A DNA stretch of 64,000 nucleotides from DASRDU01 sp035560235 (lineage in GTDB: Bacteria; Acidobacteriota; Blastocatellia; RBC074), in the NCBI GenBank assembly GCA_035560235.1, contig DATMAG010000120.1, forward strand, positions 1 through 64,000. The letters are read 5' to 3'. Positions within the stretch are counted from its first letter, which is position 1; the number at the start of each line of letters is the position of its first letter. The notes beneath the pieces were generated by a model. It did not search any database, was not told the DNA's origin, and saw only the letters and a program-made list of their open reading frames with translations. Below, piece after piece: positions 10,928-21,820 of this stretch. The position numbers and the translations under genes were made by a program.

Positions 10928-11416
10928 ATGCCTGATCAGCCTCCGGAAAATTCGGGCCAGGCCAGAGCTGAAACGCCTGATGAAAACGATCAGCTCAGAG
11001 CCGAACTCAATCGCGAACGCGAGATGCGCTTGCGCGCCCTGGCCGATTTTGACAACTACCGCAAGCGCGTCGAACGCGAACGCGAGAGCGCGGCGCAGGC
11101 GGGCAAACGTCAGCTTGTCATGTCGCTGCTTGAGGTCATGGACAATTTCGAGCGCGCGCTCGCTCACACCCGCGAATCACCCGAAGCAGTCGCCGAAGGC
11201 CTGCGCGCCATTTACAGACGAATGCTCAGTGTCCTTGAAGCGCAGGGCATCACTTCGTTTGAAAGCGTGGGCGAGAGCTTCGATCCCGCGCTGCACGAAG
11301 CAATTGGTACCGTGGCCAGCGATCAGCCGTCAGGCACGATTCTCGATGAACTGAGTCGCGGCTGGCGCTGGGGCGATGAGATCCTGCGCCCGGCCCGCGT
11401 CAGAGTAGCTGAATAG
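10928..11416 (+). CDS. grpE: nucleotide exchange factor GrpE
   Basis: Releases ADP from DnaK. 162 residues from the chosen ATG: a coiled coil from about residue 15 (ENDQLRAELNREREMRLRAL, then ADFDNYRKRVERERE), the family motif LLEVMDNFERAL, and a C-terminal beta domain with FDPALHEAIGTV and GWRWGDEILRPARVRVAE. The open frame extends upstream to 10772, but that part has no GrpE character, so the ATG at 10928 behind GGGG was preferred. The TAG stop (11414-11416) already belongs to the GTGGTTAGTGG repeat that fills the gap to the next gene. The 196-bp gap after dnaK has no gene. Confidence 0.92.
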   Translation: MPDQPPENSGQARAETPDENDQLRAELNREREMRLRALADFDNYRKRVERERESAAQAGKRQLVMSLLEVMDNFERALAHTRESPEAVAEGLRAIYRRMLSVLEAQGITSFESVGESFDPALHEAIGTVASDQPSGTILDELSRGWRWGDEILRPARVRVAE

Positions 11417-11509
11417 TGGTTAGTGGTCAGTGGTTAGTGATAAGCAGCCGAACTTCAAAGGCTCGAATCCGGCCACTGACCACTAACCACTGACCACTGA
11501 CCACTAACC
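11414..11509. repeat. inverted GTGGTTAGTGGTCAGTGG repeat filling the grpE-dnaJ junction
   Basis: Tandem TAGTGGTTAGTGGTCAGTGG words at 11414-11441 face CCACTGACCACTAACCACTG words at about 11475-11509. The arms are complementary, so a long hairpin can form in the mRNA. It supplies the grpE stop codon and runs to the base before the dnaJ ATG, leaving no recognisable ribosome binding site. The same word recurs inside the xoxJ coding start at 25944. Confidence 0.85.
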
Positions 11510-11510
11510 T

Positions 11511-12545
11511 ATGGCAGTCAGGTTCCGCGATTACTACGAAGTCCTCGGCGTCGCCCGCGCGGCGAGTGAGGATGAGATCAAGAAGGCGTATCGCAAGCTG
11601 GCCCGCAAATATCACCCCGACGTCAACCCGAACGACAAAGAAGCTGAAGAGAAGTTCAAGGAGATCAGCGAGGCTTACGAGGTTCTCTCCGATCCGGAAA
11701 AACGCCAGCGTTACGATCAGCTCGGCGCGAACTGGAAGGCAGGTTCGGACTTCACGCCGCCGCCCGGCTGGGAGAATGTGCGCGTTGAATACGGCGATTT
11801 CGGCGATCTCTTCGGCGGCATGGGCGGGCGCGGCGCGGGCGGGTTCAGTGACTTCTTTGAAAGCCTGTTCGGCGGCAGGCGCGGCGCACGCGGTGGCGCG
11901 GGCTTTGCCATGCGCGGGCAGGACATCGAAGCCGCAATCGAACTCACGCTCGAAGAGGCTCATCGCGGCACAACACGCACGATCACCTTGCCGACCACAG
12001 TTCCATGTCCGACCTGCCAGGGCAGCGGCATACAGAACAGCAAGCCCTGTCCGACCTGTCGCGGCGCCGGTGTCGTGCCGCAGCCGAAGACTCTGGATGT
12101 GAACATTCCCGCCGGAGTGCGCGAAGGCTCGGTCATTCGCCTGGCCGGTCAGGGCGAAGCGGGAACACGCAACGCGCCGCCGGGTGATCTGCTGCTGCGC
12201 GTGCGCCTCGCGCCGCACCGGCTCTTCACCGTTACCGGCGAAGGCGACATTCAGCTTGATCTGCCCGTTGCGCCCTGGGAAGCGGCGCTTGGAGCAAAGG
12301 TCAGCGTGCCGACGCTCGATGGTTCGGTTGAGATGACGATTCCTGCCGGAGCGCAGGGCGGCAGGCGCTTGCGGCTGCGCGGGCAGGGCCTGAATCGCCG
12401 TGGCGGCGGGCGCGGCGATGAATACGTCAGACTGAAGATCGTCATTCCGCCCAATCCGACTGACAGCGAAAGGCAGTTGTTTGAGAAACTCGCCGCCGAA
12501 TCGCGCTTCAATCCGCGCGACCTGATGAACGGAGCCGGAAGATGA
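11511..12545 (+). CDS. cbpA: CbpA-type DnaJ co-chaperone with a half zinc finger
   Basis: J-domain co-chaperone that stimulates DnaK ATPase. 344 residues. The J domain has HPD at 35-37, followed by a Gly/Phe-rich linker with GDFGDLFGGMGG. The C-terminal beta domains end with VKIVIPPNP-like strands. Instead of the four CxxCxGxG repeats of class A DnaJ it has only two, CPTCQGSG (C166/C169) and CPTCRGAG (C180/C183), enough for a single zinc site. The following gene is a CbpM-like modulator, overlapping by four bases, which supports CbpA identity. The upstream repeat leaves no clear Shine-Dalgarno, so translation may depend on coupling or hairpin opening. Confidence 0.9.
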   Translation: MAVRFRDYYEVLGVARAASEDEIKKAYRKLARKYHPDVNPNDKEAEEKFKEISEAYEVLSDPEKRQRYDQLGANWKAGSDFTPPPGWENVRVEYGDFGDLFGGMGGRGAGGFSDFFESLFGGRRGARGGAGFAMRGQDIEAAIELTLEEAHRGTTRTITLPTTVPCPTCQGSGIQNSKPCPTCRGAGVVPQPKTLDVNIPAGVREGSVIRLAGQGEAGTRNAPPGDLLLRVRLAPHRLFTVTGEGDIQLDLPVAPWEAALGAKVSVPTLDGSVEMTIPAGAQGGRRLRLRGQGLNRRGGGRGDEYVRLKIVIPPNPTDSERQLFEKLAAESRFNPRDLMNGAGR

Positions 12546-12853
12546 CCGAGATGCAATACCAGATCACGCTCTGCCGGGCCCGGAGCGAACAACTGACGCT
12601 CGACGCGCTCGCCGTCTGCACCGGCCTTCACCCCGGGCTGATTGAACGCTTCGTTGAATACGGACTGCTCGAACCCGAATGCGCCAGCCCGCAGCGGCTC
12701 TTCAGCGCTTCGTGCATTGCGCGCCTGCGCACGATTGAAAGACTGCGCCGTGATCTCGGCGCCAACCTGGCGGGCGTGGCCATCATCCTCGATCTGCTTG
12801 ACCGGATGAATGCCCTGCAGCGCGAAGTTGAAAGGCTGCGCAGTCAGTTCTGA
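12542..12853 (+). CDS. cbpM: CbpM-like chaperone modulator, MerR-type HTH
   Basis: Small 103-residue protein. In E. coli CbpM binds the CbpA J domain and inhibits it. The sequence has LDALAVCTGLHPGLIERFVEYG, a winged-helix-like N-terminal part with the GLL/IERF pattern, SASCIARLRTIERLRRDLGAN, and a C-terminal helix ending in a short coiled coil (MNALQREVERLRSQ). The start overlaps the cbpA stop as ATGA, giving translational coupling typical of cbpA-cbpM. A DNA-binding role like HspR is the alternative, but no HAIR-type inverted repeat is obvious upstream of dnaK. Confidence 0.85.
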   Translation: MTEMQYQITLCRARSEQLTLDALAVCTGLHPGLIERFVEYGLLEPECASPQRLFSASCIARLRTIERLRRDLGANLAGVAIILDLLDRMNALQREVERLRSQF

Positions 12854-12879
12854 GCCTGAATCTCTGATGAGGTGGATTG

Positions 12880-15519
12880 ATGGACATCAATCGTTTCACT
12901 GAAAAGGCACAACAGGCGCTGAGCGCGGCGCAGACCAGAGCGGCGCGTTACAGTCATCAGCAGGTGGATGTGGAGCACCTGCTCGCGGCGCTGCTCGAAC
13001 AGGAGCGCGGACTGGCCGTTTCGATTTTCACCAAAGCCGGAATTCACGCCGACGATCTGAAACGCCGCGTCGAACAGGAGCTTGAGCGGATGCCGAAAGT
13101 CTCAGGCCCGTCGGGCGCGCCAGATCAGATCTATGTCACGGCGCGCCTGAACCGCCTGCTCGCGCAGGCTGAAGATGAAGCCGCGAGGCTCAAAGACGAT
13201 TACATCTCGGTCGAACATCTGCTGCTCGCAATGACCGATGATTCCGGCACGACCGGGCGCATCCTGAAAGAGTTCGGCGTCACGCGCGACCGGCTGATGC
13301 GCGCCTTGCAGGAGGTGCGCGGCAATCAGCGCGTCACTTCGCAGAATCCTGAAGCGACTTATGAAGCGCTCGAACGTTACGGGCGCGACCTGACGCAGTA
13401 CGCGGCGAAGGGCAAGCTCGATCCGGTGATCGGACGCGATGATGAAATCCGCCGCACGATTCAGGTGCTTTCGCGTCGCACCAAGAACAATCCGGTGCTG
13501 ATTGGTGAACCGGGCGTCGGCAAGACCGCGATTGTTGAAGGACTCGCGCAGCGCATCGTGCGCGGTGATGTGCCGGAAGGATTGAAGGATAAAAAGATCG
13601 TCGCGCTCGATATGGGCGCGCTGATTGCAGGCGCAAAGTATCGCGGCGAATTTGAGGAGCGGCTCAAGGCCGTGCTGAAGGAAGTTCAGGAATCGCAGGG
13701 CGGCATCATCCTGTTCATTGACGAACTGCACACGGTTGTCGGCGCGGGCAGGGCCGAAGGCGCTATGGATGCGGGCAACCTGCTCAAGCCGATGCTCGCG
13801 CGCGGCGAACTGCACTGCATCGGCGCGACAACGCTCGATGAATACCGTCAGCATATTGAAAAGGACGCCGCGCTCGAACGCCGCTTTCAGCCGGTGCTCG
13901 TGGATCAGCCTTCGGTTGAGGACACGATTTCGATTCTGCGCGGCCTGAAGGAGCGTTACGAAGTGCATCACGGCGTGCGCATTCGCGATTCGGCGCTCGT
14001 TGCGGCGGCGGTGCTGTCGAATCGTTATATCACCGAACGCTTTCTGCCCGACAAGGCGATTGACCTGGTGGATGAGGCGGCGGCGAAGCTGCGCACCGAG
14101 ATTGATTCGATGCCGACTGATCTTGATGAAATCTCGCGGCGCGTGATGCAGCTTGAAATCGAACAGGCGGCGCTGAAGAAAGAGACCGACCCGGCCTCGA
14201 AGGAGCGGTTGCAGAAACTTGAAAAGGAACTCGCTGAGCTGAAGTCGCAGGCCGATGCGCTGCGCGCGCAGTGGCAGGTCGAAAAACAGAGCGTGCAGCG
14301 ACTGCGCAGCCTGCGCGAACAGATCGAACAGACGCGCATTGAAATCGAGCAGGCCGAACGACAGTACGATCTGAACCGCGCCGCTGAACTGCGCTACGGT
14401 CGTCTGGCCGAGCTTGAACGAAAGCTTCAGGCTGAAGAGGAGATGCTGACGAAGAAGCAGAACACATCGCGGCTGATTCGCGAAGAGGTTGACGAAGAGG
14501 ATATCGCGCAGGTCGTCAGTCGCTGGACGGGCGTGCCTGTCTCGAAACTGCTCGAAGGCGAAGTGCAGAAGCTGCTCACGCTCGAAGACGAACTGCATCG
14601 GCGCGTGATCGGGCAGGATGAAGCTGTGACTGCCGTGGCCGAAGCCGTCATTCGCGCGCGGTCGGGACTCAAGGACCCGAATCGTCCGATTGGTTCGTTT
14701 ATTTTTCTCGGCCCGACCGGCGTGGGCAAAACGGAACTCGCGCGGGCGCTCGCGGAATTTCTCTTCGATGACGAACACGCGATGATCCGGATTGATATGT
14801 CCGAGTATCAGGAGAAGCACACCGTTGCACGGCTGATTGGCGCGCCGCCGGGTTATGTCGGTTATGAAGAAGGCGGGCAGCTGACTGAAGCCGTCCGGCG
14901 CAGGCCGTATTCGGTGATTCTCTTCGATGAAATCGAAAAGGCGCATCACGATGTCTTCAATGTGATGCTGCAGATTCTCGATGACGGGCGGCTGACCGAC
15001 GGTCAGGGGCGTGTGGTCAATTTCAAAAACACGCTGGTCATTATGACCTCGAACATCGGCAGTCAGCGCATTCTGGAATATCGCGGCGCGTTTGCGGGCG
15101 AAGGCTACGAGCGCATGAAGGAAGCGGTGCTGGAAGAGATGCGCCATTACTTCCGGCCCGAATTTCTCAATCGCGTGGATGAGATCATCGTCTTTCACGC
15201 GCTCTCTGAAGAGCACCTCAAGCAGATCGTCGAGATTCAGCTTGGCCGGTTGCGGCAGCGGCTGGAGGAGCGACACATTCAGATCGAACTGACCGACGCG
15301 GCGCGCACGCATCTGGTGCAGACCGGGTTCGATCCGAATTACGGAGCGCGGCCACTCAAACGCGCCATTCAGCGCGAGATTGAAACGCCGCTCGGACGTC
15401 GCCTGCTGAAAGGCGAAATCCGCGATGGTCAGACGGTGCTGATTGATTACGACCCGGCGGGTGGCCTGACCTTCACGCCGCAGACCAGCAGCGCGCAGGA
15501 GCGTGTCGCGGCAAGCTGA
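12880..15519 (+). CDS. clpB: ATP-dependent disaggregase ClpB (Hsp100)
   Basis: Hexameric AAA+ unfoldase that rescues aggregated protein together with DnaK. 879 residues, standard for the family. N-terminal Clp_N repeats start at FTEKAQQALSAAQ. D1 has Walker A GEPGVGKT, then the long coiled-coil M domain (about residues 410-530, Lys/Glu/Arg-rich) that contacts DnaK. D2 has GPTGVGKT, pore loop GYVGYEEGG, DEIEKAH and sensor-2 GARPLKR. No ClpP-binding loop is seen, as expected for ClpB. Start chosen at ATG 12880 with GATGAGGTGG upstream rather than the TTG before it. 26 bp after cbpM. Confidence 0.96.
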   Translation: MDINRFTEKAQQALSAAQTRAARYSHQQVDVEHLLAALLEQERGLAVSIFTKAGIHADDLKRRVEQELERMPKVSGPSGAPDQIYVTARLNRLLAQAEDEAARLKDDYISVEHLLLAMTDDSGTTGRILKEFGVTRDRLMRALQEVRGNQRVTSQNPEATYEALERYGRDLTQYAAKGKLDPVIGRDDEIRRTIQVLSRRTKNNPVLIGEPGVGKTAIVEGLAQRIVRGDVPEGLKDKKIVALDMGALIAGAKYRGEFEERLKAVLKEVQESQGGIILFIDELHTVVGAGRAEGAMDAGNLLKPMLARGELHCIGATTLDEYRQHIEKDAALERRFQPVLVDQPSVEDTISILRGLKERYEVHHGVRIRDSALVAAAVLSNRYITERFLPDKAIDLVDEAAAKLRTEIDSMPTDLDEISRRVMQLEIEQAALKKETDPASKERLQKLEKELAELKSQADALRAQWQVEKQSVQRLRSLREQIEQTRIEIEQAERQYDLNRAAELRYGRLAELERKLQAEEEMLTKKQNTSRLIREEVDEEDIAQVVSRWTGVPVSKLLEGEVQKLLTLEDELHRRVIGQDEAVTAVAEAVIRARSGLKDPNRPIGSFIFLGPTGVGKTELARALAEFLFDDEHAMIRIDMSEYQEKHTVARLIGAPPGYVGYEEGGQLTEAVRRRPYSVILFDEIEKAHHDVFNVMLQILDDGRLTDGQGRVVNFKNTLVIMTSNIGSQRILEYRGAFAGEGYERMKEAVLEEMRHYFRPEFLNRVDEIIVFHALSEEHLKQIVEIQLGRLRQRLEERHIQIELTDAARTHLVQTGFDPNYGARPLKRAIQREIETPLGRRLLKGEIRDGQTVLIDYDPAGGLTFTPQTSSAQERVAAS

Positions 15520-15786
15520 GGCTGAGGAATTGAGTGATGCGTCTCTGAGCAGTCTTTGAAAGTGAAAGCCGAACAGAACACTGATTGAACTGATGCGGCT
15601 GATCGGCACAGACCAGAATCCGTACCAGTCAGTTCTGTCTGTTTCATCCGTGTTCTATTCAGGCTCAGCAGAATGGACTGCGGATTGAACGGATGCGACG
15701 GATTGATGCTGATCCGCTGCAGCTGTCTCATCCGTATTCCATTCCGCGTCGAGCCGCAACAATTGCATCTGTGAAATGAGCAAACC

Positions 15787-16143
15787 GTGAAGCGAGCAAC
15801 ATCTCTCTTTTTATTTTCCAGCGAAGCCGCCGCTGAAATGGTCTGGCGACCGCTGGCCGATATTTATCGCACGCGCGACGGCTGGGCAGTCAAGCTCGAT
15901 CTGGCCGGGGTCTGTCCCGAAGATGTCACCGTCGTCACACGCGGATCGCAGGTTTACATCAGTGGTTCACGGCGCGACCGGATCATCGAGGAAGGCTGGA
16001 ATCTGTATGCGATGGAGATTGCATACTGCCACTTTGAGCGCGTGATTGAACTGCCTGATGAACTGGAACGCGCAGCCATCAGCCTCGAATGCCGCGAAGG
16101 CATGCTGATTGTGCGTCTGGCTCGCAATGAGGAGAATCAATAA
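15787..16143 (+). CDS. small heat shock protein Hsp20
   Basis: Alpha-crystallin-domain holdase of 118 residues that binds unfolding proteins and passes them to DnaK/ClpB. The ACD is recognisable from WRPLADIYRTRDGWAVKLDL to the final GMLIVRLAR, the usual GxLxVxLP-like strand. There is almost no C-terminal extension, and the I-x-I oligomerisation motif is not evident, so oligomers may be small. The frame opens with GTG at 15787; an ATG at 15838 would remove 17 residues ahead of VWRPL and remains possible. The stop overlaps the lon start by one base (TAATG), so the two are translationally coupled. Confidence 0.88.
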   Translation: MKRATSLFLFSSEAAAEMVWRPLADIYRTRDGWAVKLDLAGVCPEDVTVVTRGSQVYISGSRRDRIIEEGWNLYAMEIAYCHFERVIELPDELERAAISLECREGMLIVRLARNEENQ

Positions 16144-18500
16144 TGAGTGAACAGGAACAGATTGAAACTCTGCCGGTGCTGCCGCTCAAAAACACAGTTC
16201 TTTTTCCCGGCCTGATGATGCCGCTCACAGCGGGCCGTCCCGCTTCGATTGCCGCGGTTGACGCGGCGCTCTCGAGCGAAGGCAAGGAACTCCTCGTCAT
16301 CGCGCAGCGCGACGCCGCAGTTGAAGTACCCGGCCCGAACGATTTCTTCAGCATCGGCACAAAGGCCGTAGTCAAGCGCATGGCCCGGCAGCCGGACGGC
16401 GCTGTGGCCCTGATCGCACAGGGCGTCGAGCGGGTGGTGCTGATCAGAATCGAAGAGACTGAACCTTATGCGAAAGCGCGGGTCAGAACCTCTCCGGTGC
16501 CTGAAGAACAGAGCACTGAGATTGAAGCCATGCAGCGCGCCATCCTCGAACTTGCCGGGCGTGCCGTGCAACTGGCGCAGCCGAACGCGCCGGAAGAGTT
16601 CGCGCGGATGATTGCAGGCAATGAAGACCCGCTGCGGCTCGTTTATCTGATCGGTTCGCTGATGGGTCTGCCGGTCGAAAAGGAACAGGCGCTGCTTGAA
16701 GCCGCGACGCGGCTCGATGCGCTGCGGCTGCTGCATTCGTACCTGCTGCACGAACTGCAGGTGCTGGAACTGCGCAATCAGATCAACACGCAGGCACAGA
16801 CTGAAATGAACAAGCAGCAGCGCGAATATTTTCTGCGCCAGCAACTGCGCGCCATTCAGCAGGAACTTGGCGAGGAGAATCCCGAACAGGCCGAAGCCGC
16901 GCTGCTGCGACAGCAGCTTGACGAAGCTCATCTGCCTGACGAAGTTCGCAAAGAGGCTGAACGCGAACTCGGACGCATGGAAAAGCTGCCGCCCGCCGCG
17001 CCCGATTACCACGTCATTCGCACTTATCTGGAACTGATTCTCGAACTGCCCTGGCGCAAAAGCACCGAGGACAACCTTGATCTGCAGCGCGCGCGGCAGG
17101 TGCTTGATGAAGACCACTTCGATCTGAAGGAGGTCAAGGAGCGCATCCTCGAACACCTGGGCGTGCTGAAACTCAACCCTGAAGCCAACGCGCCGATTCT
17201 CTGTTTCGTCGGCCCGCCAGGTGTCGGCAAGACTTCGCTCGGTCAGTCAATCGCGCGGTCGCTCGGTCGCAGGTTCGAGCGTATCAGCCTGGGTGGAATG
17301 CATGATGAAGCCGAACTGCGCGGGCATCGGCGCACGTACATCGGCGCGCTGCCGGGCCGCATCATTCAGGCCATGCGACGCGCGGGCGCCAACAATCCGG
17401 TGCTGATGCTCGATGAAGTTGACAAACTCGGACGCGACTTTCGCGGCGATCCGGCGGCGGCGCTGCTCGAAATTCTCGATCCGGCGCAGAACCACTCATT
17501 CCGCGACAACTATCTCGATCTGCCGTTCGATCTCTCGAAGGTCTTTTTCATCGCTACGGCCAACACGCTCGACACGATTCCGCAGCCGCTGCTCGACCGC
17601 ATGGAACTGCTGCGCCTGCAGGGTTACAGCGAGGAGGAGAAGCTCGAGATTGCGCATCGCTATCTGATTCCGCGTCAGGTGCGCGAGGCGGGGCTGACGG
17701 CGGAACAGTTCACGCTCGAAGATGAAGCGCTGCGCCACGTCATTGCGCGATACACGCGCGAAGCGGGCGTCAGGCAGCTTGAACGCGCCATCGGGCGGCT
17801 GGCGCGACGTGTGGCGCTGCGCTTTGCCGAAGGCCACACCGGAGCGGTCACCATCACGCTCGGCGATGTGCCGGAGATGCTCGGGCCGGAGCGTTATTCA
17901 TTCGAACTGACGCGCAAGCAGCTGCCGCCGGGCGTGGCGACCGGCCTGGCGTGGACTGAAGCGGGCGGCGATGTGCTGTACATCGAAGCGACGGTGCTGC
18001 CTGCCGGGCGCGGGCTGACGCTGACCGGACAGCTTGGCGAAGTGATGCAGGAATCGGCGCGGGCCGCGCAGAGTTACATCTGGTCGCACGCTGAAGACCT
18101 TGGCATCGGAGCAGATGTCTTCAAGGACACCGGCGTGCACATTCACGTTCCGGCTGGCGCGATTCCCAAGGATGGCCCGTCGGCGGGGATCACGATGGCG
18201 ACGGCGCTCGCTTCGATCTATTCGAGACTGCCGGTGCGCAGCGATACGGCGATGACCGGTGAAATCACGCTGACGGGACTGGTGCTGCCGATAGGCGGCG
18301 TCAAGGAAAAGGTGCTGGCCGCGCGTCGCGCCGGACTGCGCCGCGTAATTCTGCCTGCCGAAAATCAGAAGGATCTGCGCGAACTGCCTGAGAACGTGCG
18401 CAGTGAGATTGAATTCATTCTGGCTGAAAGGATCGAGGATGTGCTGGCTGCCGCGATTCCTGAACTGGCCACACGCCTGCATCTGATCGAAGCGGCGTGA
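16143..18500 (+). CDS. lon: ATP-dependent protease Lon (LonA)
   Basis: Soluble AAA+ serine protease that removes damaged and regulatory proteins. 785 residues. The N-terminal LON domain starts at LPVLPLKNTVLFPG, and a coiled coil with QREYFLRQQLRAIQ follows. The ATPase has Walker A GPPGVGKT and Walker B PVLMLDEVDKL. The protease domain carries the Ser-Lys dyad in PKDGPSAG (S680) and KEKVLAARRAG (K723), matching the E. coli numbering almost exactly. Coupled to hsp20 by a 1-bp overlap, and followed by a terminator-like hairpin at 18522-18550. It probably closes the chaperone operon. Confidence 0.97.
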   Translation: MSEQEQIETLPVLPLKNTVLFPGLMMPLTAGRPASIAAVDAALSSEGKELLVIAQRDAAVEVPGPNDFFSIGTKAVVKRMARQPDGAVALIAQGVERVVLIRIEETEPYAKARVRTSPVPEEQSTEIEAMQRAILELAGRAVQLAQPNAPEEFARMIAGNEDPLRLVYLIGSLMGLPVEKEQALLEAATRLDALRLLHSYLLHELQVLELRNQINTQAQTEMNKQQREYFLRQQLRAIQQELGEENPEQAEAALLRQQLDEAHLPDEVRKEAERELGRMEKLPPAAPDYHVIRTYLELILELPWRKSTEDNLDLQRARQVLDEDHFDLKEVKERILEHLGVLKLNPEANAPILCFVGPPGVGKTSLGQSIARSLGRRFERISLGGMHDEAELRGHRRTYIGALPGRIIQAMRRAGANNPVLMLDEVDKLGRDFRGDPAAALLEILDPAQNHSFRDNYLDLPFDLSKVFFIATANTLDTIPQPLLDRMELLRLQGYSEEEKLEIAHRYLIPRQVREAGLTAEQFTLEDEALRHVIARYTREAGVRQLERAIGRLARRVALRFAEGHTGAVTITLGDVPEMLGPERYSFELTRKQLPPGVATGLAWTEAGGDVLYIEATVLPAGRGLTLTGQLGEVMQESARAAQSYIWSHAEDLGIGADVFKDTGVHIHVPAGAIPKDGPSAGITMATALASIYSRLPVRSDTAMTGEITLTGLVLPIGGVKEKVLAARRAGLRRVILPAENQKDLRELPENVRSEIEFILAERIEDVLAAAIPELATRLHLIEAA

Positions 18501-18521
18501 AGCCCGGAACAGAAACGAAAC

Positions 18522-18558
18522 AGTAGTGCGACTCCCGCAATCGCACTACTCCTCCTTT
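18522..18558 (+). terminator. hairpin downstream of lon
   Basis: Perfect 10-bp stem AGTAGTGCGA (18522-18531) and TCGCACTACT (18541-18550), 9-nt loop, followed by the pyrimidine-rich CCTCCTTTC. It lies 21 bp after the lon stop. The tail is not a clean T-run, so efficiency is uncertain. Confidence 0.6.
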
Positions 18559-18845
18559 CAGTCTCCTTTCAGATAAAGTCGTGCGACTGAAATCTGGTCG
18601 CACAACAGCCGCTGCAATTGCGCGCAGCGACTGCGAGGCAACGACCCGCTGTCGGCTGCCATCAAAGCGGGCGCACAAACAGCCGATTCCCCTGCGACCA
18701 GAAACCAGCATTCAGAACACACAAACAACGGGGGCAAGCCCCTGGCCGGTTTTCATCAATCGGGAGCCTGACTGATGAGTTGTGATGAAACCTCAGGCAG
18801 AGGTGAGCATTCCGGCTGAGCGTCCGAAAGGGCAAGGAGAGAATT
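18559..18845 (+). other. rho leader and intergenic region
   Basis: About 290 bp between the lon terminator and rho with no credible gene. It contains dispersed GCGACC/GGTCGC words, a short GGGG-caag-CCCC hairpin near 18731-18742 and the rho ribosome binding site AAGGAGAG at 18835. In many bacteria the rho leader mediates autogenous control; whether that applies here cannot be read from sequence. Confidence 0.4.
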
Positions 18846-20168
<1,323 letters not shown>

Positions 20169-20182
20169 GGCTGAGACAGGGA

Positions 20183-20275
<93 letters not shown>

Positions 20276-20424
20276 GCATCAGCTTTCGTCGCGTCCGTGC
20301 CTGGCGCAGGCGGGCAGGTCGCTTCGACTGCCGTGAAGGGTTCGAGAATGTGGTGGCTGTGTTCCGCGCCTTGCGGTGGCTGAGGCTTCATCGAAGCGGG
20401 TAAATTCTGTCGTGAGTGAGAAGT

Positions 20425-21801
20425 ATGATGAAAGCATTATTTCTGATTCTGCTGTTAACGTTCGCGCCGGCATTTTCGCTGGCGCAGACAGGGGCGAAGA
20501 TGAACAAAATCGTTCCGTACAGTTACACGATTGACGATCTGCCGAACGGGTTGCGGCTGATTACGATGCCGACCGATTACCCGAATCTGGTGGCGCTTTA
20601 CATCGTCGTCCGCACCGGTTCACGCAATGAGGTCGAACCGGGCAAAAGCGGATTTGCGCATCTCTTCGAACACATGATGTTTCGCGGCAGCGAGCATTAC
20701 ACGCCCGAAGAGCGCGATGCGATTCTCAAGCGCGCCGGAGCTTCATCGAACGCTTACACAAGCGATGACCGCACGGTCTATCACGAAGTCTTCGCCAGAG
20801 AAGACCTCGATCAGGTGATGAAACTCGAAGCTGACCGCTTCGAGCGGCTGAAGTATTCGCCCGATGTCTATCGCACTGAAACGCGCGCGGTGCTCGGCGA
20901 ATACAACAAGAACAGCGCCAGTCCGATCAGCAGGCTTTACGAAAAACTGCGCGAGACGGCCTTTGACCGGCACACCTACAAACACACGACGATGGGCTTT
21001 CTCAGGGACATTGAGGAGATGCCCAATGAGTATGATTACAGTCTGAAGTTTTATCAGCGCTATTACCGGCCTGAGTACACGACCATTCTGCTGGTTGGCG
21101 ACGTGAAGCGCGACGAGGCGCTCAGCCTGACGAAGAAGTATTTCGGTGACTGGAAGCGCGGCGATTACGCGCCGCAGATTCCGCAGGAACCGGAACAGAC
21201 CGCGCCACGCACCGCGCACGTTGAATGGCCCGCGCCGACTCTGCCTTACATTGCCATAGCCTTTCACGGCCCGGCCTACTCGGATGAAGCGAAGGACAAG
21301 GCGGCGCTCGATCTGCTCGCGGCAATTGCGTTCGGTGAAAACTCTGATCTGTATCAGCGGCTGGTGCTGAAGGAACAGAAGGTTGACCTGCTGGAAGTCG
21401 GTTTCGACAATCAGATTGATCCGGAACTTTTCACGGTCTTTGCGCGCGTGAAGGAGCCGAAGGATACAGATTACGTGCGCGATCAGATTCTGGCCACATT
21501 CAAACGATACACGACTGAAAAGGTGCCGCAGACATTGCTTGACGGGACGCGCTCGCGCCTGCGTTACGGCGCGGCGCTCGCGATGAACAGTTCCGAAGCG
21601 ATTGCGAGCGCGCTTGCGCCATTCATCGCGCTGCGGCGCACGCCGGAAACCGTGGACAAACTCTTTGCGCTTTATGACCGCATCACGCCGGAAGACATGC
21701 GCAGCAACGCGGCGCGTTACTTTGTCGAACCGCACCGCATCATCGTGACGCTCGCCGCATCAGCTTCCGGCGCGACGAGTCAGACACAACAGAAGAACTG
21801 A
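20425..21801 (+). CDS. exported M16 family zinc metallopeptidase
   Basis: Insulinase/pitrilysin-like peptidase of 458 residues that degrades peptides. A signal peptide is evident (MMKALFLILLLTFAPAFSLA) with likely cleavage before QTG, so it acts in the periplasm. The inverted zinc motif HLFEH sits at residues 79-83 in the usual GFAHLFEHMMFRGS context, and the downstream third ligand is expected in the ETRAVLGEYN helix. The start at ATG 20425 was chosen over a GTG three codons earlier. The next gene, 19 bp later, is an M16 relative without the zinc motif. Together they match the known arrangement of active/inactive M16 heterodimers. Substrate unknown. Confidence 0.9.
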   Translation: MMKALFLILLLTFAPAFSLAQTGAKMNKIVPYSYTIDDLPNGLRLITMPTDYPNLVALYIVVRTGSRNEVEPGKSGFAHLFEHMMFRGSEHYTPEERDAILKRAGASSNAYTSDDRTVYHEVFAREDLDQVMKLEADRFERLKYSPDVYRTETRAVLGEYNKNSASPISRLYEKLRETAFDRHTYKHTTMGFLRDIEEMPNEYDYSLKFYQRYYRPEYTTILLVGDVKRDEALSLTKKYFGDWKRGDYAPQIPQEPEQTAPRTAHVEWPAPTLPYIAIAFHGPAYSDEAKDKAALDLLAAIAFGENSDLYQRLVLKEQKVDLLEVGFDNQIDPELFTVFARVKEPKDTDYVRDQILATFKRYTTEKVPQTLLDGTRSRLRYGAALAMNSSEAIASALAPFIALRRTPETVDKLFALYDRITPEDMRSNAARYFVEPHRIIVTLAASASGATSQTQQKN

Positions 21802-21820
21802 AAACATCAGGGTCGTAACA

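Noticed and set aside
13102..15609. Open frame of 835 codons on the minus strand across clpB
   Set aside because: It mirrors clpB, whose protein motifs are unambiguous. Long antisense frames are expected in GC-rich codon-biased genes; the protein is His/Arg/Phe/Leu-rich without any domain.
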